From contig NZ_JACJTB010000033.1 of NCBI RefSeq assembly GCF_014698475.1, forward strand, positions 1-64,000: a stretch of DNA of 64,000 nucleotides. Reading direction: 5' to 3'. Each line of letters begins with the position of its first letter. Positions within the stretch are counted from its first letter, which is position 1. The stretch is from Nostoc spongiaeforme FACHB-130 (GTDB taxonomy: Bacteria > Cyanobacteriota > Cyanobacteriia > Cyanobacteriales > Nostocaceae). Shown one piece after another: positions 51,429 through 60,777 of this stretch. The notes beneath the pieces were generated by a model. The model saw only the letters and a list, made by a program, of their open reading frames with translations, did no database searches and was not told the origin of the DNA. The translations under genes were made by a program, and so were the position numbers.

Positions 51429-52676
51429 ATGGCAAAAGAACGCCCACCGCTAGAGGAGATGACACTGAGACAACTACGTAAAGTTGCCAGTGAATATAGT
51501 GTCTCCCGCTATAGCCGAATGCGTAAATCACAGTTGTTGGCAGCAATTCAAGAGGTGCAGCGCAGCAAAGCGTCCCTTAGTCCATCTCGTTCACTTGAGG
51601 CACAGGAAACCGTGGAAGCAGCAAAATTTGAACTGGGTCAAGAAGACCGTACAGGTGGATCTCTGGCTGATGTTGATGAAGGACTCGCCGATCTACCGGG
51701 TGGTTATGGTGAAAGTCGGATTGTGCTTTTACCCCGCGATCCCCAATGGGCTTACACTTATTGGGATATTCCCAACGAGCATAAAGAAGAACTGCGTCGT
51801 CAGGGCGGACAGCAATTAGCACTGCGGATTTATGATGTTACCGACATCAACATTGATTATCAAAGCCCCCACAGCATCCAAGAGTATCCTGTTGATGAAC
51901 TAGCCAGAGAATGGTATTTGCCTATTCCTGTGAGCGATCGCGATTATGTCATCGATATTGGTTATCGGACTTTTGATGGTCGTTGGTTAGTTTTGGCTCG
52001 TTCTGCTCAAGTACACATTCCTCCTGTGTATCCCTCTGACTGGATTGAAGATGTCTTCATCACCGTCAACTTTGAAGAAGACCTGCGCGGTAGAACTCTG
52101 TACGAACTAGTACCACCTGCTAAGAAACTGCCAACAGCCGCAGGAGTTAATGGTGGTAACCCCATCTATGACCAAATCTTTGGTTTAGCTGAATCTGCCG
52201 AAGCACAACGGGTTGCAGGTTCTCTGTTTGGTTCTATGCAGCATGTACCTGGTTCTGTACGTCCCGAACAGGCTATCAGTTCCTACGTCTTCCCATCTGG
52301 TGTCGGTATGTGGGCAGTTCCCACCGTGTCTGGTTTAACCATGTCTGGTGCAGGAATGTCTGGTGTTGGCTTCTCAGCTTCCGCCGCACCAATTCGTCCC
52401 CGCCAGTTCTGGTTAATTGCTGATGCTGAATTGATTGTTTACGGTGCAACCGAACCCGATGCTACCGTAACAATTGGCGGTCGTGAAATTAAACTGAATC
52501 CCGATGGCACATTCCGCTTCCAGATGTCCTTCCAAGATGGTTTAATTGACTACCCAATTTTGGCTGTGGCTGCTGATGGTGAGCAAACACGCTCAATTCA
52601 CATGAAGTTCAATCGTGAAACGCCATCTCGCAATACCAATACCAAAGAAGAAGCTATTCCCGAATGGATTTTCTAA
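51429..52676 (+). CDS. DUF4912 protein with Rho/SAP-like N-terminal domain
   Basis: A 415-residue protein. Residues 1-45 (EEMTLRQLRKVASEYSVSRY, then SRMRKSQLLAAIQ) form a Rho N-terminal/SAP-like helix set. DUF4912 follows: YGESRIVLLPRDPQWAYTYW, DIPNEHKEELRRQGGQQLAL, and a C-terminal beta-rich region near QFWLIADAELIVYGATEPDA. The gene has GGAGG 8 bases before its ATG and ends at a strong terminator. Its function is unknown; the SAP-like part suggests nucleic-acid binding. Confidence 0.85.
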   Translation: MAKERPPLEEMTLRQLRKVASEYSVSRYSRMRKSQLLAAIQEVQRSKASLSPSRSLEAQETVEAAKFELGQEDRTGGSLADVDEGLADLPGGYGESRIVLLPRDPQWAYTYWDIPNEHKEELRRQGGQQLALRIYDVTDINIDYQSPHSIQEYPVDELAREWYLPIPVSDRDYVIDIGYRTFDGRWLVLARSAQVHIPPVYPSDWIEDVFITVNFEEDLRGRTLYELVPPAKKLPTAAGVNGGNPIYDQIFGLAESAEAQRVAGSLFGSMQHVPGSVRPEQAISSYVFPSGVGMWAVPTVSGLTMSGAGMSGVGFSASAAPIRPRQFWLIADAELIVYGATEPDATVTIGGREIKLNPDGTFRFQMSFQDGLIDYPILAVAADGEQTRSIHMKFNRETPSRNTNTKEEAIPEWIF

Positions 52677-52708
52677 ATAATCCACCGAAATTGGAATTTT
52701 GAATTATT

Positions 52709-52740
52709 ACCCGCTATAGTCGTTCTGTAGCGGGTTTTTA
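52709..52740 (+). terminator. Strong rho-independent terminator
   Basis: ACCCGCTA and TAGCGGGT form an 8-bp stem with an 11-base loop, followed by TTTTATTA. It ends the DUF4912 transcript 30 bases after the stop and only 10 bases before the next start. Confidence 0.85.
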
Positions 52741-52750
52741 TTATCTGAGT

Positions 52751-53683
52751 ATGTGGATTAAAAAAATATTTCTCTTATCTATATTGAGCATTACCATCAA
52801 TTTGTTATTTGCTTGTAAAGAAGATACAGCCAATTCATCAACCAAAGCTGCAAAAACTTGCCCTGGTGAAAATCCTCAATTCAGTCTGGAATTTTTTAAA
52901 ACTAATAATCAAGGTATAAAATCCACTAAGGGTATTAATCATGTGATTATTTTTAATCCTAAATCACCCAAGTTAGATTTCAAGGTGAATGTGGGTTTAG
53001 CTCACAAGCTTTATGCTAAAAATCAACAGGGAAAATTTATCAGAAATTATGTACCGAAGCAATTTAATGAAATTATTAGCGATCGCAATTCCCTGTTAAA
53101 TGGACAAAGACCGCTAGTAGCGATTAACGCCGACTATATAGGCACTGATGATCAACCACAAGGCTTAAATATTTCTCGCGGTGTTGAGTATTCAGGCGCA
53201 TTTAAAAATAGACGTTCTTCCTTTGGTATTTCTGGAGGTAAACCACAAGAGCGAATCGCTACAATTCAAGCAGGGAGAAGAAGTAATAATCTTTTGAATT
53301 ACAATTTAGTTGGTGGTAATGGCAGATTTTATCGCCAAGGTAAGTTTAAAGATATTTGTCAAGATTTAGGAGAACTTGCTTGTAAAGAAGCAATTAATCG
53401 CTCTATGGTGGCGACGACTAGTAAAGGTTATGTAATTTTATTAGTGAATGATATAAAAGCTAATTCAGTTATTGAATCTTCTCAAGTTAATCAGGAATTA
53501 ATGCCAGATATGTTTGATGATGTTTTATCGGGTATTGCCCGAAATAATTGTTTAGGCACAATTCAAGAAGGAATGTTATTTGATGGCGGTGGGTCGCCGG
53601 GATTATATTATAACGGTAAAATTTATGTTGAAAATGGCGGTGCAATTGGTTCGGTGTTTTTGATTTATAAAATAGCTAATTAA
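52751..53683 (+). CDS. NAGPA-like phosphodiester glycosidase lipoprotein
   Basis: A 310-residue protein. The N-terminus is a lipoprotein signal with lipobox LLFAC (Cys22). The core PLVAINADYIGTDDQPQGLN, FGISGG and MLFDGGGSPGLYYNGK match the NAGPA/DUF2233 family, which removes sugars from phosphodiester-linked groups. The enzyme would act in the periplasm or outer envelope. It begins shortly after the terminator of the previous gene, so its promoter must overlap. Confidence 0.85.
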   Translation: MWIKKIFLLSILSITINLLFACKEDTANSSTKAAKTCPGENPQFSLEFFKTNNQGIKSTKGINHVIIFNPKSPKLDFKVNVGLAHKLYAKNQQGKFIRNYVPKQFNEIISDRNSLLNGQRPLVAINADYIGTDDQPQGLNISRGVEYSGAFKNRRSSFGISGGKPQERIATIQAGRRSNNLLNYNLVGGNGRFYRQGKFKDICQDLGELACKEAINRSMVATTSKGYVILLVNDIKANSVIESSQVNQELMPDMFDDVLSGIARNNCLGTIQEGMLFDGGGSPGLYYNGKIYVENGGAIGSVFLIYKIAN

Positions 53684-53724
53684 ATTAATTCATTCACAAA
53701 ATATATAAAATCGCCTTGACTCAT

Positions 53725-53753
53725 ATACCCGACTTCTTGAGGAAGTCGGGTAT
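53725..53753. terminator. Bidirectional terminator hairpin
   Basis: ATACCCGACTTC and GAAGTCGGGTAT form a perfect 12-bp stem around TTGAG. It lies between two convergent genes, so it could serve both. Confidence 0.7.
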
Positions 53754-53799
53754 CTAGCTGTGTATGAATAATTGAGGTCAAATCACCGATGAGTTACCC

Positions 53800-56586
53800 T
53801 TACTTAGATGCCGTATCACCAGGGCCAGCAGTGACAATCACCACATTTTCTGGTTGAATTAAATCTTTGATGACTTGTTGAATTTGAGTCATATTTACAG
53901 CTTGAATGCGTCGCGGAAATTCACGAATTTCTGCGGGGGAAAGACCCAAAACAGCATTATTTAAAATGATGCTGGTAACTTCGCTAGGGTTAGCTAATTC
54001 CACAGGGTAGCTATTAGTAATGGAACGTTTGGCAGTATTTAATTCTGATTCTGTAATGCCTTGTTCCCGTAGCTGTTTGAGTAAAGCGATGGTGCTGGCG
54101 ATCGCTTTTTGGGCATCTGTAGGGGCAGTTTGCATTTCAATTAAGAAGGGGCCGGGATTGATCCCCGCAGCAAAACCACTGTAGATACCATAAGTCAAAC
54201 CGAGGCGATCGCGCACTTCTGTACCTAAACGGCTAGATAAAGTATCACCACCTAAAATTTGATTCAGTACCAAAGCTGCATAGAAACGGGGGTCTTTGCG
54301 AGAAATGCCGTTGTAACCAATGTAAGTTACAGCCTCCGCTTTACCGGGAATTACTTTATTCAAGCGAGTGGAAGTTTTTGGTAGGGGTACTTTCGGCAAA
54401 TTCAACGCAGGTGGTTTACCTTCAGCTTGCCATTTCCCAAAAGCTTGATTGAATAAATCTTTCACCTTCACTGGGTCAAAATCTCCCACTAAAGCGAGTG
54501 TGGTTGTATCTGGACGGTAATGTTGACGATAAAAGTTCAACACATCATCCCGCGTGATACTTTTTAAACTGGCTTCTGTGGAAAAACTGTGGAAAGGATG
54601 ATTTTCTGGGTAAATTGCTTGTTGAAATACGCGCCTTGCTAAAGTACTGGGGTCATCTAACTGTACTTGCAAACTAGTTAACGCCCGTTGACGACTCAGT
54701 TCTAATTGGTCATCGGGGAAATTAGCATTTTGTAATACATCTGCCAAAGTTTGCACTAAAACTGGCAAGTTAGCCGAAAGTCCTTCACCACTAATACTGA
54801 CTCCTTCGCGGCTGGGGCTAAACTCTAGACTGGTTCCCCTATCTTCTAAAGTTTGGGCTAAAGCCAAAGCATTTTTCGTTTGGGTTCCATTCATTAAGTT
54901 GTCTGCTGTCAGAAGGGCGAGTCCAGCTTTTTGATTTCCATCAAACTCAGTTCCCGCATCAACTTGACCACTAATGTTAATTGTGGGCAGACTGCGGTCA
55001 GGTAACAGTAAGACTCGCAAACCATTGGCTAAAGAAAACTGTTGTGGTAGAGGTTGTTGATTAGATACTGTAGATGAACTTGCAGGGGGTAAATATTTCG
55101 CCAGTTCGGCCGGGTCTACAGGTTGACCAGGACTAAAGTTTTCCACAGTCCGACCAGAACCAGAACCAGAAGTTCCGGCTTGACCATCTGGTTGAGTTGG
55201 TTCAAAAAAGCCGATGGTTTGTTTAGCTGGAACAAGGTAAGTTTTTGCTACTCGTTGGACATCTTCTGGTGTTACTTTGGCGATCGCCGCTAAATAGCGT
55301 TCAATATATTTATAATCTCCCGCCACAGTTTGGTTATATCCCAACTGACTAGCTTGGCTGCTGATATCTTGATTCCCTAAAACAAAGGAAGCTTGCAATA
55401 TTGTCTTGGCGCGGTTTAACTCTGCTGCACTCACTCCTTTTTGTTGTAATTCTGATAGGGATGTTTGCAGAACTTGAGCAATTTTCTCTACCTTTTGACC
55501 GGGGGCGGCTGTCGCCTCAATTTCATACCAACCCGGTTCGATTAATTCCGCCGCACTTCCACCCACAGAACTTGCTAAACCAGATTCCACCAAAGCTTGA
55601 TAAAGTCTCGAACTCCGTCCCCCGGTCAAAATTGCATCCATGACATCAATTGCTGGTACATCAGGATGTTTAATATCTGGTAAAGGATAGACAACATGCA
55701 GCAAAGCGGCGCTTCCCGGTTCTTTGAGAATTATGGGAGTGGGGAGTTGGGAGTTGGGAGTTGAGGGTTGGGAGTTGGGAGTGGGGGGTGTGGGTTTTTG
55801 ACTATCGACAGTTGACTTTTGATTCTTCGTCAACTTACCAAAACTTTCTTTCACCGCTTTGAGTACAGGTTCTGTGGCAAAATCCCCTGTGATTACCAAA
55901 GTCGCATTGTCAGGACTGTAATAAGTTTGGTAATAATTCCGCACCTGTTCGACAGTAAATTTTTCCACATCGGCTTTTGTACCACCTACAGATAAACCAT
56001 AAGCCCGATTGGGAAAAGCCGCTTTCATCACCGCCCGATTTAAACGGTAACTGGGTGAATTTTCATAGCCTTGTAACTCAGAAATCACGACACGCTTTTC
56101 ACTGGTGAGTTGTTCAGCCCCAATCAAAGCATTTTTCATCCGGTCTGCTTCTAAAATTAGCAGTGCTTCGAGTTTATCTCGCTGCACTGTGCCGAAGTAA
56201 GCTGTTTCGTCGTAACTTGTAAAAGCATTAAACTGACTACCCAAGGCACTAAACAAACGTCCGAACTGTACGGGGCGGTCTTTTGTACCTTTAAACATCA
56301 AATGTTCTAACTGGTGAGAAATACCACTTTCACCTTTACCTTCGTTGCGTGAACCAACTTTATACCATACTTGCACACTCACCACCGGGGCAGTGTGGAC
56401 TTCTTTTGTTAATACTGTTAAACCGTTTTCTAATACAGTTTTTTTAACTCCTTGGGTAAAAGATAATCCCGATACTGGCGTGACTGCGGTTGGTGTAGCC
56501 GCATTAATCACATTGCCATAAAAAGGTATAAAACTGAGAAAAAAACTAAGTAAAAATGCTATTACCATCGTTGAGCGTCGCTGCAT
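53800..56586 (-). CDS. M16 family metallopeptidase, two-half fusion
   Basis: A 928-residue protein from ATG 56586 (TTG 56592 lies upstream). A signal peptide (MVIAFLLSFFLSFIPFYGNV) precedes an active M16 half with the inverted zinc motif HQLEH in GISHQLEHLMFKG and a distal Glu in the TSEKRVVISELQGYENS block. The second half, from PLPQQFSLANGLRVLLLPDR, lacks HxxEH and is structural. An unusual Pro/Ser/Asn/Gln-rich linker at residues about 265-285 derives from heptamer repeats. It would degrade peptides in the periplasm. Confidence 0.92.
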   Translation of the reverse strand: MQRRSTMVIAFLLSFFLSFIPFYGNVINAATPTAVTPVSGLSFTQGVKKTVLENGLTVLTKEVHTAPVVSVQVWYKVGSRNEGKGESGISHQLEHLMFKGTKDRPVQFGRLFSALGSQFNAFTSYDETAYFGTVQRDKLEALLILEADRMKNALIGAEQLTSEKRVVISELQGYENSPSYRLNRAVMKAAFPNRAYGLSVGGTKADVEKFTVEQVRNYYQTYYSPDNATLVITGDFATEPVLKAVKESFGKLTKNQKSTVDSQKPTPPTPNSQPSTPNSQLPTPIILKEPGSAALLHVVYPLPDIKHPDVPAIDVMDAILTGGRSSRLYQALVESGLASSVGGSAAELIEPGWYEIEATAAPGQKVEKIAQVLQTSLSELQQKGVSAAELNRAKTILQASFVLGNQDISSQASQLGYNQTVAGDYKYIERYLAAIAKVTPEDVQRVAKTYLVPAKQTIGFFEPTQPDGQAGTSGSGSGRTVENFSPGQPVDPAELAKYLPPASSSTVSNQQPLPQQFSLANGLRVLLLPDRSLPTINISGQVDAGTEFDGNQKAGLALLTADNLMNGTQTKNALALAQTLEDRGTSLEFSPSREGVSISGEGLSANLPVLVQTLADVLQNANFPDDQLELSRQRALTSLQVQLDDPSTLARRVFQQAIYPENHPFHSFSTEASLKSITRDDVLNFYRQHYRPDTTTLALVGDFDPVKVKDLFNQAFGKWQAEGKPPALNLPKVPLPKTSTRLNKVIPGKAEAVTYIGYNGISRKDPRFYAALVLNQILGGDTLSSRLGTEVRDRLGLTYGIYSGFAAGINPGPFLIEMQTAPTDAQKAIASTIALLKQLREQGITESELNTAKRSITNSYPVELANPSEVTSIILNNAVLGLSPAEIREFPRRIQAVNMTQIQQVIKDLIQPENVVIVTAGPGDTASK
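55733..55795 (-). repeat. Heptamer repeat within the M16 coding region
   Basis: On the plus strand the region is a run of TTGGGAG-type heptamers, with GGGAGTTGGGAGTTGGGAG as the core. On the coding strand it encodes a run of Pro, Thr, Asn, Ser and Gln in the linker of the first domain. Short heptamer repeats of this kind are known as intergenic repeats in heterocystous cyanobacteria; here one is translated. Confidence 0.75.
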
Positions 56587-56980
56587 AAGCAAATCAAAAT
56601 GTGAATTTTTAATTCATAAAGGCGATTCTAGCGAATCATTTGCTGAGATATGGGGATCAATTTCTGTAATCATGCCAGAATGACATGATTTACAAAAGAA
56701 ATTAAAGACGAAAATCTTATCTTGGAACAAACAGATCCCTGAATTCTTAAAGAATTTGGGGATATTCTGCAATAAATAGCTCAAATTTAAGTAATTGCAC
56801 TGAACCACTCTGTATATTGCGATGTTCAAATAAGTAAATTAGACAGCCAAATTCCCGTTAAATTTCGCAAAACAAGTAATTACGCGGAAATTTTTGTCTA
56901 ATTACAGAGTTGCAATGAAACATCTGCATGTATTTTCGCTAAAACTTAAGTTTTATTACACACAGAGAAGGATGGCAGTT

Positions 56981-57676
56981 ATGCAGTTTATTAAAACTAT
57001 ATTCACGACATTGATGTATCTGGCAATTTTTACATTGTTCAGCATCTTTGTTCAACCAGTAAACCAAGCAGTTGCTTTAAGTCAGTCAAGTAACATTAAA
57101 CTTGACCCCAGCAAAGGTAAAGAAATTGGTTTTGTCTACGAAGCTTTTTTAAGTCCACTGCAAGAACCAGATGATGAGGAAAATACACCAAAAATTGCCC
57201 CACCATCTTTGAAATCTACCGCACCTTCTATACCCAGAAATCAGCGTAAGTCACATGGACATGGAATAGTCAAATTCACCAAAGACTTGAGTAAAGCATT
57301 TGTCGATGTTCAAGTCGCAGGTGTAAATCTCAAAGATATAGTTATGTTTCATATCCATTGCGGTAAACCAGATGTACTTGGCCCTATTCAAGTTGATTTT
57401 GCTTTGACTGGCGATATTAAACAAAACTTTGCTGATGGTCATTTTTCCGCAGAAGTAACAGATGAAATTATTGAAAAGACAGCTAATTCTGCCAAAGATT
57501 TATTAGGACTTTACACTTTAGGTTGTCCCATTGAATCAGGAAAACCAGATAAAGTTAAAACAATTGCTGGTATGGCACATTATGGCAGACGTAGTGAACT
57601 TTATTTTAATTTACATACTAAAGGTCAAACTTTTTATGGCGATATTCGCGGTCAATTACATCCGGTAGAAAATTAG
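56981..57676 (+). CDS. Secreted CHRD domain protein
   Basis: A 231-residue protein. ATG 56981 was chosen for AGAAGG nine bases before; 56915 and 56972 are alternatives. A signal peptide (FIKTIFTTLMYLAIFTLFSI) precedes a CHRD domain with GKEIGFVYEAFLSPLQEP, VKFTKDLSKAFVDVQVAGVN, LKDIVMFHIHCGKPDVLGPI and, at the end, FYGDIRGQLHPVEN. CHRD domains bind metals or ligands outside the cell. Function in cyanobacteria is unknown. Confidence 0.85.
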   Translation: MQFIKTIFTTLMYLAIFTLFSIFVQPVNQAVALSQSSNIKLDPSKGKEIGFVYEAFLSPLQEPDDEENTPKIAPPSLKSTAPSIPRNQRKSHGHGIVKFTKDLSKAFVDVQVAGVNLKDIVMFHIHCGKPDVLGPIQVDFALTGDIKQNFADGHFSAEVTDEIIEKTANSAKDLLGLYTLGCPIESGKPDKVKTIAGMAHYGRRSELYFNLHTKGQTFYGDIRGQLHPVEN

Positions 57677-57767
57677 AATATAGCAGTCTTGTTTGGGTAG
57701 AAACAAGGGGGATAGGGTAGACAAGGGAGACAAAGGAGACAGGACAGTTAAATCATTTTTAAATAAC

Positions 57768-57812
57768 AAGACCATGATTTATTAAAAGTAATCATGGTCT
57801 TATATTTTTAAT
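57768..57812 (+). terminator. Terminator after the CHRD gene
   Basis: AAGACCATGATT and AATCATGGTCTT form a 12-bp stem with a 10-base loop, followed by ATATTTTTAATTTATTTTTT. It lies about 90 bases after the stop. Confidence 0.85.
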
Positions 57813-58073
57813 TTATTTTTTTAGATTTTAATTTATTTTTTTTAACATGAACAAACTTATTTTATCTCCTAGATTACAAAATGCTGTGTTATGTTTGATG
57901 GGTTCAAAAAAGCAATCAAAGCAACAGCATAATTTAAGGTGAGATGACTAATGATATGAATGTGCTGGTGGACAATTTTCACTAGTTATCTTGAATTATG
58001 ATGACCGAATTAATCAAATAAATGGTTTGTTGATGGGTTGCGATTTCCAAATCTACCAAACAGAGGATTTGAT

Positions 58074-60239
58074 ATGTCTTTAGCTTTTCTGCCTAACTCT
58101 GCTGTACTTTCAAAATTAGATATTAAAGATATTCTGTTATTTTTATATAAATTGTCCAAACTTGGTAAAAATGCCGAACAATATACGGAATATAACTACA
58201 ATTATAATTATGTTCCGCCGTTGGCAATGACTGGTGCTGTACCACTACCACTGATTAAATTAGGAATACCAGTGCAAGAGTTACCTAATTTAAAGTGGGT
58301 GGTGATAGTAGCTGCAAAAATCACTACTTTGTTAGTGAATGAAGCTTTAAGTAATTTTTTTGATAATTCTTTGGGTAATTCTTTAGCTTATGGGCTAGAG
58401 GGAGAACGCCCTAGTTTAGAACTAACTAAAAAGCTACAAACATTAGTAGAAATTGACAAAGAAATTCAAGAATCTGATAGTAAACATGAGTTAGAAAAGC
58501 TGGCGTTAAAACTAGCATTAACAACTAGAGAGATTATTACAGAACTGAAAAGCAATGATTTAGGGAATGTTTCTTTTGATGTGAATGAAACATCGGAAGT
58601 TGCTCAGGAGTTGGCAGAGATTGATCAAGAATGGGAATTGTATGAAGCAGAACAAAAGGCTACTAATGTAGATTTTTCATCCTCGGTGATTGAAGATGCG
58701 ATCGCAGATTTACTCAGTGGTGCGGTGAAGCAAGTTATTCTCGCTAATGCTGATTTGCTGAAGTTTGATGATGATGAGGCATTACCTGGAGATGTTAACT
58801 TTTCTCCAGAGGTATCAGCAGCACAGCGAACATTAAAAGATTACAATAAATTATTCAGCATTATACCTTTACCACAAATTAGTCAGAATTTCTCAGAGGA
58901 TTTAACTTTTGGTTATATGCGAGTGGCTGGGCCAAATCCTTTGATGCTACAGCAAGTAAAAGCTGGAGACAAGATTTTAGAAATTAGTGACGCACTTTAT
59001 CAGGAAATTACCAAGACTTCCGATTCCTTAGCAGCAGCTATTAGTGAAGGTCGTCTTTATCAAGCTGATTATGCTGCATTAAAAGATATGCAGAGTGGGA
59101 ATTTTCCCCAAGAACAGAAGTATATTTATGCACCTGTGGCATTATTTGTAGTTCCACCATTAAATAATCTGTTTCGGCCTTTAATACCAATTGCAATTCA
59201 ATGTCAGTCGGGAAGTCCGGTATTTACCCCTTTAAGTGGTGAAAATTGGTTGGTGGCTAAGAGTGTGGTGCAGATGGCAGATGTTAACTATCATGAGTTG
59301 GTGAGTCATTTGGGGCGGACTCATTTATTTATTGAACCATTTGCGATCGCAACTAGAAGACAACTACCCAAAAACCATCCTCTCAGAATTTTACTAGAAC
59401 CGCACCTAGAAGGAACTATCTTAATTAATTACGGCGCTCATCAAAAGTTAATTGCTGATCAAGGTGGAGTAGATAAGCTGTTAGCTAGTACAATTGAGAG
59501 CGATCGCCAGATGGCAATTAAAGGCGCTCAAGATTATTTGTATAATTTCAACGCTGCTATGTTTCCCAATATTTTGGTTAGTCGTAGCGTTGACAATGTT
59601 AATCAACTACCAGAATATCCTTATCGTGATGACGGTCAACTAATTTGGCAAGCTGTCTCTCAATGGGTAAGTACATATTTAAGTATTCAATATCCCAATG
59701 CACAGCAAATAATTGCAGATGTAAACTTGCAAAATTGGGCAAAGGAATTAGTTTCTCAACAAGGCGGTCGTTTACAAAACTTTGGGGAAGATGTTTCAGG
59801 TACAATTAAAACTCTGGAATATCTGATTCAAGTTGCTACCACAGTTATTTTTACAGCCAGCGCCCAACATGCGGCGGTGAATTTCCCTCAAGGAAATCTC
59901 ATGACTTATACACCTGCTTTTCCTTTAGCCGGTTATTCATCAGCCCCCACATCTGACCAACAAAGTGACTTGATGAACTTTTTACCGCCATTATCCCAAG
60001 CCAAAGACCAGTTAAAGTTAACTTATTTGCTGGGTTCAGTTTATTACACCCGCTTAGGTCAATACTCTAATTCCTATTTCCACTCTCAACCACAAATCAA
60101 AGCTGCTTTGTTCACTTTCCAAACTGAACTCAAAGATATTGAAGCAGAAATTAATCGCCGAAATCGGCTCAATTCTGCCAGAATAATGCCTTACGAGTTC
60201 TTATTACCTTCAAGAATTCCTCAAAGTATCAATATCTAA
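58074..60239 (+). CDS. Lipoxygenase family protein
   Basis: A 721-residue protein from ATG 58074, with AGAGGA about 8 bases upstream; a TTG at 58038 is possible. The C-terminal catalytic domain has the iron ligands VSHLGRTHLFIEPFAIATRR (two His), SAQHAAVNFPQ (His and Asn) and the C-terminal Ile in RIPQSINI. No PLAT domain is visible. The N-terminal 200 residues are unrecognised. It would oxygenate polyunsaturated fatty acids to hydroperoxides. A hairpin follows at 60278. Confidence 0.9.
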   Translation: MSLAFLPNSAVLSKLDIKDILLFLYKLSKLGKNAEQYTEYNYNYNYVPPLAMTGAVPLPLIKLGIPVQELPNLKWVVIVAAKITTLLVNEALSNFFDNSLGNSLAYGLEGERPSLELTKKLQTLVEIDKEIQESDSKHELEKLALKLALTTREIITELKSNDLGNVSFDVNETSEVAQELAEIDQEWELYEAEQKATNVDFSSSVIEDAIADLLSGAVKQVILANADLLKFDDDEALPGDVNFSPEVSAAQRTLKDYNKLFSIIPLPQISQNFSEDLTFGYMRVAGPNPLMLQQVKAGDKILEISDALYQEITKTSDSLAAAISEGRLYQADYAALKDMQSGNFPQEQKYIYAPVALFVVPPLNNLFRPLIPIAIQCQSGSPVFTPLSGENWLVAKSVVQMADVNYHELVSHLGRTHLFIEPFAIATRRQLPKNHPLRILLEPHLEGTILINYGAHQKLIADQGGVDKLLASTIESDRQMAIKGAQDYLYNFNAAMFPNILVSRSVDNVNQLPEYPYRDDGQLIWQAVSQWVSTYLSIQYPNAQQIIADVNLQNWAKELVSQQGGRLQNFGEDVSGTIKTLEYLIQVATTVIFTASAQHAAVNFPQGNLMTYTPAFPLAGYSSAPTSDQQSDLMNFLPPLSQAKDQLKLTYLLGSVYYTRLGQYSNSYFHSQPQIKAALFTFQTELKDIEAEINRRNRLNSARIMPYEFLLPSRIPQSINI

Positions 60240-60277
60240 AGCTTTGTTGGCTATCAAATATTTATAGAGCATCAATC

Positions 60278-60327
60278 TAACGCACCATGATCATACCGTG
60301 GTGCGTTAAATGTTTGTATAGATTTTT
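60278..60327 (+). terminator. Terminator after the lipoxygenase gene
   Basis: TAACGCACCA and TGGTGCGTTA form a perfect 10-bp stem with an 11-base loop. A T-rich stretch ending GATTTTT follows. Confidence 0.7.
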
Positions 60328-60445
60328 GTGATTAATGAGCAACCTACAAGACTGGCACGGCAAAATACAATCAAGTTGGAAGAAAATTAACCGCAGATGA
60401 ACGCGGATAAACGCGGATGGCATTTCGTTTATTGCATAATTAATT

Positions 60446-60520
60446 GCATTAAGAATGTGTTGTCTTGCATTGTGAATGTGTCGCCTCACATTGTGAATGT
60501 GTTGCCTCGCATTGTAATTG
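60446..60520. repeat. 21-bp tandem repeat, about 3.5 copies
   Basis: The unit GCATTGTGAATGTGTTGCCTC occurs in succession with small changes at 60446, 60467, 60488 and, partly, 60509. The GTGAATGTGT core is constant. It is intergenic. It is not a CRISPR, because there are no spacers. Confidence 0.8.
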
Positions 60521-60557
60521 TAAGTAATTAATTATTTAAAGGACTTATAGCGTTTAC

Positions 60558-60682
60558 TATAGCAATCCTAAATCATTTATAAAATTCTTTTCCTTCTCTT
60601 TCTTCTCCTTCTTTGTGTTCTTTGCGTCCTTTGCGGTTCGTTAAAAAGAATACTTTTTTACAACTCAGATAGGATTGCTATA
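60558..60682. repeat. MITE-like element, TATAGCAATCCTA ends
   Basis: Perfect 13-bp terminal inverted repeats TATAGCAATCCTA (60558-60570) and TAGGATTGCTATA (60670-60682) enclose a pyrimidine-rich core with TTTGCGTCCTTTGCGGTTCG. That core also occurs inside the element at 18629-18741, which has different ends. Confidence 0.75.
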
Positions 60683-60777
60683 TTTGGCTGAAGGACAAAT
60701 ATATCTGCGTCCATCTGCGTTTATCTGCGGTTAATTATTTTTATCTGTACCTTACCAGACTAAGAAAAGCTATATAG

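Larger units (their letters stand above)
60385..60736. repeat. Large inverted-repeat pair enclosing smaller repeats
   Basis: AATTAACCGCAGATGAACGC at 60385 and its reverse complement-like partner GCGTTTATCTGCGGTTAATT ending at 60736 (arms of about 34 bases, several mismatches) enclose about 285 bases. The inside holds a 21-bp tandem repeat and a nested MITE-like element. No coding potential. Confidence 0.7.

Noticed and set aside
56614-56829. 71-residue minus-strand frame between the M16 and CHRD genes
   Set aside because: It contains a host hairpin repeat, starts without a ribosome site and resembles no protein.
60446-60520. Possible CRISPR array
   Set aside because: The 21-bp units adjoin without spacers and no cas genes are near. 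It is a simple tandem repeat.
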